This document shows positions 10,533 to 18,531 of a stretch of 64,000 nucleotides of DNA, in pieces. The stretch's first letter is position 1; each line of letters starts with the position of its first letter. The notes beneath the pieces were generated by a model. It had not been told where the DNA came from. It did no database searches and saw only the letters and a program-made list of their open reading frames with translations. The translations under genes and the position numbers were made by a program. The DNA lies in NCBI RefSeq assembly GCF_014493765.1, contig NZ_JACTVJ010000004.1:851110-915109 (forward strand). Reading direction: 5' to 3'. Source of the stretch: Streptomyces polyasparticus (GTDB lineage Bacteria; Actinomycetota; Actinomycetes; Streptomycetales; Streptomycetaceae).

Positions 10533-10955
10533 GTGATCACCCAGGGAGTGCGCACCACAGTGCCATGCCATGCCTGCGGCGGCGTACTGACCCTCGATAT
10601 CGGCCAGTTCATCGACCGTGGGCGCCTTTGGTGGGACACCTCAGGAAGCTGCCAGTCGTGCGACACCGTGTGGTGCGAGGAGGACAGCGGCAGGGTGACC
10701 CCGGACGCGATCCGCCAGGCACTACTGGCCCGCCACGGCTCTGCCCGGCTTCGCCTGACAGAGCCCGAGGCAAGCTCCGCACCCATCCTTCGTGCACTGC
10801 GCGAGGCACACGACGTGACACTCACACAGGCAAAGGCCCTGGCAGACGAACTGAAGGCGACAGGGTTGACGGGAACACTGGTCGAGATGGAGCTCCTCGC
10901 CGACCGTCTCCGGCAGCGCTCGGTCATGGCGGCGGTCGAGCAACCGGGCTGCTGA
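10533..10955 (+). CDS. zinc-ribbon-like hypothetical protein
   Basis: A 140-residue protein from GTG 10533, preceded by GAGGAG with good spacing. The N-terminal half has CHAC and, about 35 residues later, CQSC, a plausible four-cysteine zinc site around a tryptophan-rich centre (RGRLWWDTSG). The C-terminal half, LREAHDVTLTQAKALADEL, is helical and resembles the C-terminal domain of ribosomal L7/L12 in pattern. Function unknown. It lies 79 bp upstream of a CbrC-like gene in the same direction, so the two may be cotranscribed. Confidence 0.7.
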   Translation: MITQGVRTTVPCHACGGVLTLDIGQFIDRGRLWWDTSGSCQSCDTVWCEEDSGRVTPDAIRQALLARHGSARLRLTEPEASSAPILRALREAHDVTLTQAKALADELKATGLTGTLVEMELLADRLRQRSVMAAVEQPGC

Positions 10956-11034
10956 GCCCGCCGGTTGGACCGTGCCGCACTCGGTCGGCGTCGAGGCAGG
11001 CGACCGCATCCCTGGTTGTTGAAATGATGGGCCC

Positions 11035-11598
11035 GTGACAGAGCCGATCTTTCGATACCACCCGGATCCCGTTGCCACCGGGTCGGCATCGCGTGCAGAG
11101 CATGACTGCGGCGTCTGCGGCATGCGTCGCCAGATCCGCTACATAGGCCCCGTCTACGGCCGGCAACCTGATTCCCTCTGCCTTCACTGCATCCAGTCCG
11201 GAGAAGCATCCAGCACTCTCGGCGTCTCGGTCGAAGGCGACGAGGAGTCCGGCATGCTCGCGATGTTCAGCGATGCCGTCGACGTGCCGGACGACGTACC
11301 CATGTCGGTCGTCGATGAGATCACCCGACACACTCCCGGCTTCACCGCTTGGCAGCAGGATTCCTGGCTGTACCACTGCGGCGATGGCGCGGCTTACCTC
11401 GGCCCAGCTGGATACCGCGAGCTGCAAGCCTTCCCGGAGGCTCTGGCCATGCTCCGCGAAGATCACCAGCGTTACGGCTGGACGCAGCCGGAATCCGAAG
11501 ACTTCCTCCGAAGCCTGGACCGGGAAGGCGAGCCGACCGCCTACCTCTTCCGCTGCTTGCACTGCGGCATGGGCCTGGCGTCCTGGGACATCGGCTGA
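11035..11598 (+). CDS. CbrC (UPF0167) family protein
   Basis: A 187-residue protein that begins TEPIFRYHPDPVATGSA and contains CGVCG, LCLHCIQSG, the central DDVPMSVVDEITRHTPGFTAW region and the terminal FRCLHCG motif, all in the order expected for CbrC/UPF0167. The family is named after E. coli CbrC, which confers tolerance to colicin E2. Related proteins are often scattered as immunity-like genes. The cysteine pairs probably bind zinc. The start is GTG 11035. Confidence 0.85.
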   Translation: MTEPIFRYHPDPVATGSASRAEHDCGVCGMRRQIRYIGPVYGRQPDSLCLHCIQSGEASSTLGVSVEGDEESGMLAMFSDAVDVPDDVPMSVVDEITRHTPGFTAWQQDSWLYHCGDGAAYLGPAGYRELQAFPEALAMLREDHQRYGWTQPESEDFLRSLDREGEPTAYLFRCLHCGMGLASWDIG

Positions 11599-11722
11599 GC
11601 TCACCGGCGCGCAACGATCCGGCGCGTGTGATGTCCAAACGTGACCCCGTCACCGAAAACGCCGGCATCGCTGCTCTCCATACAGAAAGCGCAGATCACC
11701 AGCTCCTCGACACCCAAGGCGA

Positions 11723-11980
11723 TCACCATTCCTGCGAGCGTTGACGCCACCAGGCTTCCGCCGCCCATGCGCTCACGCGCTTGATCCACGGGTCGGGGAT
11801 GGTGCGTCGCTCGAACTCGTCGTCAAGGCGGGACACGATGATCCCCAACTCGGCCTCAGCAGCCGGCGGCAGCCAGGCGAGAGCGTCGTCCAGCAGGTCT
11901 CGGGCATGGAGGGGATCGTGGCAAGCGCACCCGGGGCTGTCCGCTGTCAGGCAGCGGCCGGGCTGTCGCAGGAACCACAC
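11723..11980 (-). CDS. small conserved hypothetical protein
   Basis: An 85-residue protein. The segment CACHDPLHARDLLDDALAWL, then LPPAAEAELGIIVSRLDDEF and RRTIPDP, matches a small-protein type that I have seen repeatedly in Streptomyces genomes (Cys-rich head, then long helices, ending in a Trp/Arg-rich tail). No function known. Codon use fits the genome. It sits between gene fragments, so it may belong to a decayed or mobile segment next to tRNA-Val. Confidence 0.6.
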   Translation of the reverse strand: MWFLRQPGRCLTADSPGCACHDPLHARDLLDDALAWLPPAAEAELGIIVSRLDDEFERRTIPDPWIKRVSAWAAEAWWRQRSQEW

Positions 11981-12132
11981 TCAGCATTCTCCAGACGGAT
12001 GTGGCCGAACTCGTCGAGCTGTGCGCCGCCGGCGACATGGAGGAGGCCGAGCACGTGGCCCAGCGGCCGACCAGGAAGACCAACCCCCGGACGAGCGGCA
12101 AGCGAGACGGCGACAAGCCATCTGGCACGTAA
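11980..12132 (+). pseudogene. possible 3' gene remnant
   Basis: A frame ending at TAA 12130-12132 reads LQTDVAELVELCAAGDMEEA and then a basic tail (RPTRKTNPRTSGKRDGDK). The helix plus Lys/Arg tail looks protein-like, but no convincing start or ribosome site precedes it. A GTG at 12001 would give only 43 residues. I treat it as a remnant with low confidence. Confidence 0.25.
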
Positions 12133-12174
12133 GTGACACGGCGACTCTCTACCAACGCCGACCGGCCAAACATG

Positions 12175-12221
12175 ACAGGGGCCCAGGCTCTCGGTTTCCA
12201 CCGGAGAGCCTGGGCCCCTGT
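12175..12221 (-). terminator. strong hairpin downstream of tRNA-Val
   Basis: Eighteen perfectly paired bases (12175-12192 with 12204-12221) around an 11-nt loop, beginning 16 bp after the tRNA 3' end on the minus strand. It is G/C-rich with a C/T-rich but not U-run tail, as is usual for Streptomyces. Confidence 0.88.
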
Positions 12222-12236
12222 CTGCTACCGATCTTG

Positions 12237-12308
12237 TGGGCGCGGACGGTTTCGAACCGCCGACATCCGCCTTGTAAGGGCGGCGCTCTACCGCTGAGCT
12301 ACGCGCCC
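12237..12308 (-). tRNA. tRNA-Val (anticodon UAC)
   Basis: On the minus strand a full cloverleaf is seen: acceptor GGGCGCG pairing with CGCGCCC, D arm GCTC...GAGC, anticodon stem CCGCC/GGCGG with loop CTTACAA (anticodon TAC), T arm GGCGG-TTCGAAA-CCGTC, and discriminator A. It is 72 nt, with CCA not encoded. UAC reads GUA/GUG valine codons, of which GUA is rare in this genome. Confidence 0.95.
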
Positions 12309-12488
12309 GGGAGCGATCGACAGCCTACCTTGCCCGGGGCGGTGCCCCGCAAACCCGTATCCAGGTGGCGTCGGGGGTTAACCCCACCCCGGATCCGGTA
12401 GTGGCCCGGATCCCCCTGGGCGGGCCGCGATTCTACGGTCGGAGGCAAGCGCGGCCCCGTGGCCGTTCCGCCCGCAGGAGGAGCCGAG

Positions 12489-13256
12489 ATGACCGTCCGC
12501 AGCGTTCGTACCCGTATCCGCAGCTCGCTGGTCACGGCCGGGGCGCTGGCCGGTGCGCTCGTGATCGTCGGCTGCTCCGACGTGAGCAAGGACAAGGACC
12601 CCGAGACCCGGGAGTTCGCGCTTCAGGGGCGGGAGTTGACCATCGACTCGGACGATTCCGCGCTCGATGTCGTGGCCGCCGATGTCGAGGACGTGCGCGT
12701 GACGCGGTGGTTCGACGGGCACGCCGTCGTCGGTGATGCGGAGGTGAGCTGGCGGATGGTCGACGGCAAGCGGCTCGAACTGCGCGTGAAGTGCGAGGGC
12801 GTGGTCACCTCCTGTGATGCCAGCCACCGCGTCGAGGTGCCGCGCAAGGTCGCCGTGACCGTCGACAACGAGGACGGCCGCGTGAACGCCACGGGCTTCG
12901 GCACCGCGCTGAAGATCAGGTCCCAGGACGGCCGGATCGTGGTGAAGGACGCGAGCGGTCCGCTGGATGTCGAGAGCAAGGACGGATCGTTCGAAGCTGT
13001 CGGTGTCGCCTCCCGTGACATCCGCGCGCACGTGCGGGACGGCCGTGTACGCCTCGCCCTCACCGAGGTGCCCGACCGGATCGACGTGCGCAGCAAGGAC
13101 GGCTCGATGGAGATCGGTCTGCCCGAGGCCGCGTACAAGGTGGATGCCGATGCGCAGGACGGTTCGGTCGAGGTGGACGTGGAGCGCGACGCGTCGAGTC
13201 CGCATGTGGTGTCGGCGGTCAGCCAGGACGGCCGGATCCGCGTGCACACCGTCTGA
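12489..13256 (+). CDS. DUF4097 family putative lipoprotein
   Basis: The 255-residue protein starts at ATG 12489 after CAGGAGGAG. An Arg-rich N terminus, hydrophobic segment and VIVGCSD lipobox indicate a lipoprotein. The body is made of repeated beta turns of the type QDGRI / SKDGS (about six), characteristic of the DUF4097 right-handed beta-helix or putative adhesin fold. It is probably exposed on the outer face of the membrane; role unknown. It stands alone after the divergent tRNA. Confidence 0.85.
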   Translation: MTVRSVRTRIRSSLVTAGALAGALVIVGCSDVSKDKDPETREFALQGRELTIDSDDSALDVVAADVEDVRVTRWFDGHAVVGDAEVSWRMVDGKRLELRVKCEGVVTSCDASHRVEVPRKVAVTVDNEDGRVNATGFGTALKIRSQDGRIVVKDASGPLDVESKDGSFEAVGVASRDIRAHVRDGRVRLALTEVPDRIDVRSKDGSMEIGLPEAAYKVDADAQDGSVEVDVERDASSPHVVSAVSQDGRIRVHTV

Positions 13257-13561
13257 TTCCGCCCCCGATCCGACGGGTCCGGCGCCCCACCCGCCGGCCC
13301 ACGGACAGACAGCGCCGCAATCCCCCACCACCAGCCCACAGCCCCCGCCCCGATGCCTGCCCCCCACCACCTCCCCACGCCCCCTCCGTAAGACCTGACC
13401 CCCCACCCCCTCCCGTACCGAATGCCGATCACCCCATACAGTCCGCAGCGGATCTTTGCTCAGCCATGGGCCATAAGCGCGAACTAAACGACCCGTGTGT
13501 TCGTCCTTAACCGGTGGGAGAATGGCTCCGGGCAGGGCGGATGACAGCACGGGAGTGGGAT
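13257..13561. other. intergenic, strongly pyrimidine-skewed
   Basis: This is 305 bp without a convincing gene. From about 13310 to 13430 the plus strand is almost all C/T with long runs of C, an extreme strand asymmetry. It is followed by a more mixed promoter-like stretch (TTTGCTCAG, CGAACTAAACG) before the coiled-coil gene. Confidence 0.6.
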
Positions 13562-14947
13562 GTGACGGCGACACCATCGCGGCCTTACGCGGAAGTTGCT
13601 CGTCCCCGAAGGTCTGCGGGTGGGTTCCGCGATGTGCTCGCACTGGTGCTGCTGCCGGTGCCGCTGGTCGTGGCGGTGCTGCCGACCGCGTTCGCCGGGG
13701 GCGGTACGCGCCGTTGGTTCGGCGGGCGCGGCGAGAGCCAGCGCGCCGACGCCCAGGCCGCCAAGGACGCGGCGGCCGCGGCCTTCTACGACCTGGACAG
13801 CGCCCAGCGCGATCTGCGGATCTCCATAGACACGATCACCGCGGTCGACACCTCGCCTGCCGCCCGCCGCGCCGTCGACGACTTCGCGGCGCTCGGCCGC
13901 CGTATCGACGAGGTCAGCCATCAGTACATCGAGGCCGTCGACGCCCATGACCTCGACCGCGACGATCTGGAGGCCTCGATCGCGGCGCGCGCCCGCGCCG
14001 AACTCACCACCGCCAAGGACGCGCTGACCAAGACCAAGCAGGACCTCGACCGCTTCGCGCAGGGCCTCGGCCCGCTGCTCGACAAGGCCGAGACCCAGCT
14101 CGCCCGGCTCGCCCCCGCCGTGGAGCGGGCGCGGCAGACGCTGCTCGCGGCCAGTACGGCGCTCGACGGCGCCCGGGCCTCCGGCCTGAAGGCCGACGAT
14201 CTCGCGGCGCGGCTCGCGGCGCTCGGCCCGGAGCTCACCAAGCTGAACCAGGGCGCCGGGCGCCACGGCGTGGCGGAGACGCTGCAGCGTGCGGACCGGG
14301 TCGCGCGGGACGGCGAGGCGGTACGGGCCGAGGCGGAGCGGCTGCCGGAGCGGGCGGCCGAGATCGACCGGCGCCTCGTCTCGCTGCGGACCAGGGCGCA
14401 GGCCCTGACCACGCGCGCCTCGCAGGTGGAGCCGATCCTCAGCGAGCTGCGCCGGCGGTTCACCACGAACTGCTGGCAGGACCTGCAGTCGGTGCCCGCA
14501 CAGGCCGCCGAGAACGTCAAGCAGGCCGAGACCAAACTGGCCGACGCGCGCAAGGCGCGCGACGAGCAGCGCTGGCCGGACGCGACGGCGCTGCTGGGCA
14601 CGGTGCGTGCTCTGCTCAATTCGACCGATGAGGCGGTCTCGGCCGCGGGCGACCGTCTGACCAGGCTGAACGCCGTGTCCAAGGATCCTGAGCAGGAGAT
14701 CCAGCGGACCCGGTTCGCCATCAGGGACGCCCAGCGGCTGGCCATGGCGGGGCGGAACACCGCCGATCCGCGGCATGCCCGTCCGCTGGACGACTCGGTG
14801 GCCCGGCTCGACCGCGCGATCGCGACGCTGGAGGGGCGCCACCCCGACTACTGGCACTTCCTCACGGAGACGGAGTCGGTACGGCAGACCGTGTCCAGGG
14901 TCGTGACCCAGATCCGCGAGGAGCGCGGGGGCGGGGCGGCCGGCTGA
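13562..14947 (+). CDS. membrane-anchored coiled-coil protein of unknown function
   Basis: About 461 residues from GTG 13562, which has GGGAG at the right distance; an in-frame ATG at 13541 is also possible. One N-terminal transmembrane helix (VLALVLLPVPLVVAVLPTAF) is followed by long Ala/Glu/Arg heptad-rich helices over roughly residues 60-400, interrupted by NCWQDLQSVP near the middle. The topology suggests an extracytoplasmic or cytoplasmic coiled-coil scaffold. I do not recognise a named family. Its stop codon is the first of three TGA codons spaced about 36 bp apart in a tandem repeat. Confidence 0.8.
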   Translation: MTATPSRPYAEVARPRRSAGGFRDVLALVLLPVPLVVAVLPTAFAGGGTRRWFGGRGESQRADAQAAKDAAAAAFYDLDSAQRDLRISIDTITAVDTSPAARRAVDDFAALGRRIDEVSHQYIEAVDAHDLDRDDLEASIAARARAELTTAKDALTKTKQDLDRFAQGLGPLLDKAETQLARLAPAVERARQTLLAASTALDGARASGLKADDLAARLAALGPELTKLNQGAGRHGVAETLQRADRVARDGEAVRAEAERLPERAAEIDRRLVSLRTRAQALTTRASQVEPILSELRRRFTTNCWQDLQSVPAQAAENVKQAETKLADARKARDEQRWPDATALLGTVRALLNSTDEAVSAAGDRLTRLNAVSKDPEQEIQRTRFAIRDAQRLAMAGRNTADPRHARPLDDSVARLDRAIATLEGRHPDYWHFLTETESVRQTVSRVVTQIREERGGGAAG

Positions 14948-15030
14948 GCCCGCCGCAGCCCAGAGGCCGGGGCGGCCGCCTGAGCGCGCCGGAACCCAAG
15001 GTCAGGGCAGTCGGCTGAGCCCGCCGGAGC
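14935..15030 (+). repeat. about 36-bp tandem repeat carrying duplicated stop codons
   Basis: Three degenerate copies of a GGC-GGC-CGGC-TGA-GCCCGCCG unit, with TGA at 14945 (the true stop), 14981 and 15016, spaced 36 and 35 bp. Confidence 0.7.
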
Positions 15031-15183
15031 GCGGCCGGCCCCGGGCAACTGACGCCAGGCGACGGCCCGGTGACGCTGAGCGACCCCAGGTGACATCGCC
15101 CCCGTACGGGCGGATCCTGGAAGCAGGTACGCGGCACACTCCGCGTACGCAGGCACGGCCTCCGCGACCACAGGGAGGCGGAC

Positions 15184-15780
15184 ATGGCCACGCACGCAAT
15201 GCATCCCGGATCCCGGCGGCACATCACCCTCGACGAGCATCTGCCCGTCGACCACCGGCTCAGCACGGTCTACCGGATCGGGGCCGGTCTGACCGGTCTG
15301 GTGCTGCTCGTCTTCGGCATCCTCGGCCTGATCGACAAGGTCGGCTTCTTCGACACCGGCGGTGACCGCGTCGCCGGCCTCAACACCAACGGCGCGCTGA
15401 GCGTGCTCTCGATCTGCGTGGGGCTGCTGCTCTTCGCGGGCATGGTGATCGGCGGCAACTTCGCCTCAACGCTCAACATGGTCCTGGGAGTTGCCTTCAT
15501 TCTCAGCGGGTTCGTCAATCTCGCCCTGCTCGAGACGCGGTTCAACTTCCTCGCGTTCGAGATCCAGAACGTCCTCTTCAGCTTCGCGGTCGGCATCATG
15601 CTGATGTTCTTCGGCATGTACGGCCGGGTCAGCGCGACGCTTCCGCACGACAACCCGTACTGGCAGGCACGCCACCCCGAACAGGCCGCGCGCGAGCAGG
15701 CCGCCAAGGCACATCGACCCCTGCGGCATGGAGGATCAGACCGTCCCGCGGGCACTCCGTTTGGAGCGAACGACGGATAA
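15184..15780 (+). CDS. DUF4383 domain membrane protein
   Basis: A 198-residue protein starting at ATG 15184 after GGGAGG. There are four hydrophobic helices: GLTGLVLLVFGILGLIDKVG, ALSVLSICVGLLLFAGMVIG, LNMVLGVAFILSGFVNLALL and VLFSFAVGIMLMFFGMYG. The DUF4383 pattern with an HPGSRRH-type basic head and DNPYWQARHPEQ tail is typical of actinobacteria. Function unknown. It ends one base before an AT-rich regulatory stretch leading into the gntR gene. Confidence 0.88.
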   Translation: MATHAMHPGSRRHITLDEHLPVDHRLSTVYRIGAGLTGLVLLVFGILGLIDKVGFFDTGGDRVAGLNTNGALSVLSICVGLLLFAGMVIGGNFASTLNMVLGVAFILSGFVNLALLETRFNFLAFEIQNVLFSFAVGIMLMFFGMYGRVSATLPHDNPYWQARHPEQAAREQAAKAHRPLRHGGSDRPAGTPFGANDG

Positions 15781-15861
15781 TTGATAAATAACCAAGAGTC
15801 GTGCGAGGGTGAAAAGGAAGACCGACCACCCCTCGCTCGTACGCATCCCGGAGGCCCCCTG

Positions 15862-16539
15862 ATGACCTACGCGGGGCGCGGCGTCCACAAGGCCGCCGTC
15901 GAGGCGATCGCCCTGCGGATCTTCGACGGGACGTACGAGGAAGGGGACATCCTCGGGCTTCCGCAGCTCATGGCGGATCTGGGCGTGAGCCAGACCGTGC
16001 TGCGCGAGGCGATCAAGGTCCTGACCGCCAAGGGACTGCTCGACGCCCGGCAGAAGCGGGGCACCTTCGTGCGGCCCCGCGACGACTGGAACCTCCTCGA
16101 TCCCGATGTCCTGCGCTGGAAGCTCGCCTCCGGCGCACCCCATGACTTCTTCGCGGACCTCTTCGAGCTGCGGCGCGCGGTCGAACCCGCCTCCGCCGCC
16201 CTCGCCGCCGTACGCCGCACCGACGAGGATCTGGCCGCGCTCGATGCCGCCCTGGCCGCGATGGCCGCGTACGACAACGATCCCGTTCTCGCCGTACGGG
16301 CTGACGCCTCCTTCCATCTGGCGCTCCTGCGCGCCTCGGGGAACCGCTTCTTCTCCCAGCTGCACCGCGTCATCATCCCGGCCCTGATCGAGCGCGACCG
16401 TGCGGTGCACTCCCGGCCGCACGACGATCCCCTGCCCGAGCACGCCGCCGTGGTGGAACGCATCCGGGACGGGGACCCGGACGGTGCGCACGAGGCGATG
16501 CTCCGCCTCCTGGACCTGTCCATGCGCGACCACCCGTAG
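15862..16539 (+). CDS. dgoR: GntR/FadR-type regulator of the galactonate operon
   Basis: The 225-residue protein starts at ATG 15862 after CCCGGAGG. The winged helix at the N terminus (LMADLGVSQTVLREAIKVL) and FCD effector domain (FFADLFELRRAVEPASAALA, then DASFHLALLRASGNRFF with metal/ligand histidines) define the FadR subfamily. Its position as first gene before dehydratase, aldolase and kinase genes argues that it is the DgoR-like repressor responding to galactonate; this symbol is inferred from context. An AT-rich TTGATAAATAACCAA stretch upstream (15780-15795) is a candidate operator. Confidence 0.87.
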   Translation: MTYAGRGVHKAAVEAIALRIFDGTYEEGDILGLPQLMADLGVSQTVLREAIKVLTAKGLLDARQKRGTFVRPRDDWNLLDPDVLRWKLASGAPHDFFADLFELRRAVEPASAALAAVRRTDEDLAALDAALAAMAAYDNDPVLAVRADASFHLALLRASGNRFFSQLHRVIIPALIERDRAVHSRPHDDPLPEHAAVVERIRDGDPDGAHEAMLRLLDLSMRDHP

Positions 16540-16631
16540 CACTGCGACTCCTGCCACCCCTGACACTGTCACTCCTGCCACCCCTAGCACTGTCACTCCT
16601 GCCGCCCCTAGCACCGCCCCTCCTGCACCAA
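16540..16631 (+). repeat. 24-bp tandem repeat with in-frame stop codons
   Basis: Three full copies (16540-16563, 16564-16587, 16588-16611) of CACTGTCACTCCTGCCACCCCTAG-like units plus a partial fourth. The last nine bases of dgoR (CACCCGTAG) match the unit end. Stops fall in the dgoR frame at 16537, 16561, 16585 and 16609. Confidence 0.9.
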
Positions 16632-16700
16632 CCGCCACCGCACGCCCAAGCCATGGACGCGTCCGCGGACGCTGCACGGATGCGCCAGGAAGGAGACCGC

Positions 16701-17846
16701 ATGAGGATCAGCCGGATCGAGACGTTTCTCGCCCCGCCGCGCTGGATGTTCTGCCGCGTGGAGACCGACGACGGGATCGTCGGCTGGGGTGAACCCGTCG
16801 TCGAGGGCCGCGCCGAACCGGTGCGCGCCGCCGTCGAGGTGCTCGCCGAGTACCTGACCGGCCAGGACCCGCTGCGTATCGAGGACCACTGGCAGGTCAT
16901 GACGAAGGGCGGCTTCTACCGCGGCGGCCCGGTGCTCTCCAGCGCCGTGGCCGGGCTCGACCAGGCCCTGTGGGACATCAAGGGCAAGGCGTACGGGCAG
17001 CCGGTGCACCAGCTGCTCGGCGGTCCCGTGCGGTCGAAGATCCGCGCGTACGCCTGGGTCGGCGGGGACGAACCGGCCGCGATACGCGAGGCGGTGGCCG
17101 CCCAGATCGAGGCGGGCTTCACGGCGGTCAAGATGAACGGCAGCGGGCGGATGACGCCGGTGGCGACCCGCGCGGAGATACGGGAGTGTGTGCGGCGCGC
17201 CGAGACCGCCCGCGAAGTCCTGGGCGAGGAAAGGGACTTCGGGCTCGACTTCCACGGCCGCGTATCCCCCGCCAATGCACGGCGGCTCCTTCCGCTGCTC
17301 GCCGAAACCGCCCCGATGTTCGTCGAGGAGCCGGTCCTCTCCGAGCACATGAACGTCATGCCGGCCCTGGTGAACGCCTCCAACATCCCGATCGCGCTCG
17401 GTGAACGCCTGTACTCCCGCCGCGAGTTCCTCGCTCCGCTGGCATCCGGCGTGGCCGTCCTCCAGCCGGACATCTCCCATGCCGGCGGCATCTCCGAGCT
17501 GCGCCGTATCGCCGCACTCGCCGAGGTGTACGGCGCCCAGATCGCGCCGCACTGCCCGCTCGGGCCGGTCGCGCTCGCCGCCAGCCTCCAAGTGGCCTTC
17601 ACCACGCCCAACTTCCTGATCCAGGAACAGTCGATCGGCATCCACTACAACCAGGGCGCCGAGCTCCTCGATTACGTGGCCGACCCGGAGCCCTTCCGTT
17701 TCCACGCCGGCTCGCTGGCCCGCACCGAGCGCCCCGGCCTCAGCGTGGAGATCGACGAGGCCGCCGTGCGGACCGCCGACAAGTCGGGGCACGCCTGGCG
17801 CAATCCGGTCTGGCGCCATGACGACGCCTCGTTCGCCGAATGGTGA
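16701..17846 (+). CDS. dgoD: D-galactonate dehydratase (enolase superfamily)
   Basis: A 381-residue protein from ATG 16701 with AAGGAGA upstream. Mandelate racemase/enolase-superfamily features appear in order: KMNGSG, the metal ligands in LDFHGRVSP, FVEEPVLSE and ALGERLYSR, the QPDISHAGGISE turn and the catalytic His in IAPHCPLGP. It dehydrates D-galactonate to 2-keto-3-deoxygalactonate, step one of the De Ley-Doudoroff route. It is followed by the aldolase and kinase of the same pathway. A related gluconate-type acid-sugar dehydratase activity cannot be excluded from sequence alone. Confidence 0.9.
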   Translation: MRISRIETFLAPPRWMFCRVETDDGIVGWGEPVVEGRAEPVRAAVEVLAEYLTGQDPLRIEDHWQVMTKGGFYRGGPVLSSAVAGLDQALWDIKGKAYGQPVHQLLGGPVRSKIRAYAWVGGDEPAAIREAVAAQIEAGFTAVKMNGSGRMTPVATRAEIRECVRRAETAREVLGEERDFGLDFHGRVSPANARRLLPLLAETAPMFVEEPVLSEHMNVMPALVNASNIPIALGERLYSRREFLAPLASGVAVLQPDISHAGGISELRRIAALAEVYGAQIAPHCPLGPVALAASLQVAFTTPNFLIQEQSIGIHYNQGAELLDYVADPEPFRFHAGSLARTERPGLSVEIDEAAVRTADKSGHAWRNPVWRHDDASFAEW

Positions 17847-17907
17847 CCGGCGCACCGCCCCCGTGGACACCGACCTCCCCCGTAGACGAAGAAGAGAAAG
17901 AAAGAGC

Positions 17908-18531
17908 ATGGATTTCAGCACCGCCCTGCGCGAGGAACGGCTTGTCGCGATCATCCGCGGCCGGCACGCGGAGGCGTCCTTCCGCAGCGTGATGACCCTG
18001 GTCGAGTCGGGCGTACCCCTGGTCGAGGTGTCGCTCAGCGGCACCGACGCACTCAAGGTCATCGAGCGCGCACGGGCCGAACTCGGTGACGAGGCCTGGC
18101 TCGGCGCCGGCACCGTGGTCACCGAGGAGGACGCCCAGCGGGCCGTCGAGGCCGGCGCGAACCTCATCGTCACTCCGGGGCTCGGCCCCGGCTGCGCCGC
18201 CTCCCTGGCGCAGGGGCTTCCGGTGCTCGCCGGGGTGCTCACGCCGAGCGAGATATGCCAGGCCGCCGCTTCGGAAGCCACGGCCCTCAAGATCTTCCCG
18301 GCCTCCGTGATGGGGGGCCCCGCCTATCTCAAGGCACTGCTCGGCCCCTTCCCCGACCTGCCGTTCGTGCCGGTCGGCGGGGTCGGCACAACCGAGGCCG
18401 AGGAGTATCTGAAGCTCGGCGCCATCGCGGTTGGCGTGGGCTCCCCGCTCATCGGCGACGCGGCGGACGGCGGCGACCTCGGCGAACTGCGCCGTCGTGC
18501 CGCGCAGTTCAAGGCGGTGTGCGCGCGATGA
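17908..18531 (+). CDS. dgoA: 2-dehydro-3-deoxy-6-phosphogalactonate (KDPGal/KDPG) aldolase
   Basis: A 207-residue protein. The KDPG-aldolase fold signature is clear: VAIIRG near the start, the catalytic Glu in LVEVSLSG, GAGTVVTEEDA, VTPGL, the Schiff-base lysine in LKIFPAS, and PVGGV. It cleaves the phosphorylated keto-deoxy acid to pyruvate and glyceraldehyde 3-phosphate. The start at 17908 follows a GAAGAGAAAGAAAG purine run. Its stop overlaps the next gene start (ATGA), implying translational coupling with the kinase. Confidence 0.9.
   Translation: MDFSTALREERLVAIIRGRHAEASFRSVMTLVESGVPLVEVSLSGTDALKVIERARAELGDEAWLGAGTVVTEEDAQRAVEAGANLIVTPGLGPGCAASLAQGLPVLAGVLTPSEICQAAASEATALKIFPASVMGGPAYLKALLGPFPDLPFVPVGGVGTTEAEEYLKLGAIAVGVGSPLIGDAADGGDLGELRRRAAQFKAVCAR

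Noticed and set aside
11601-11789. Small open frame on the minus strand reading into the 85-residue gene
   Set aside because: Overlaps a better-composed gene and lacks a ribosome site.
12299-12595. Minus-strand frame upstream of tRNA-Val
   Set aside because: Antisense to the 5' part of the DUF4097 gene and overlapping the tRNA; no protein-like features.
15780-15795. Certain GntR operator
   Set aside because: The AT-rich stretch has only three-base symmetric ends, so it is mentioned as a candidate within the gene entry but not listed as a site.
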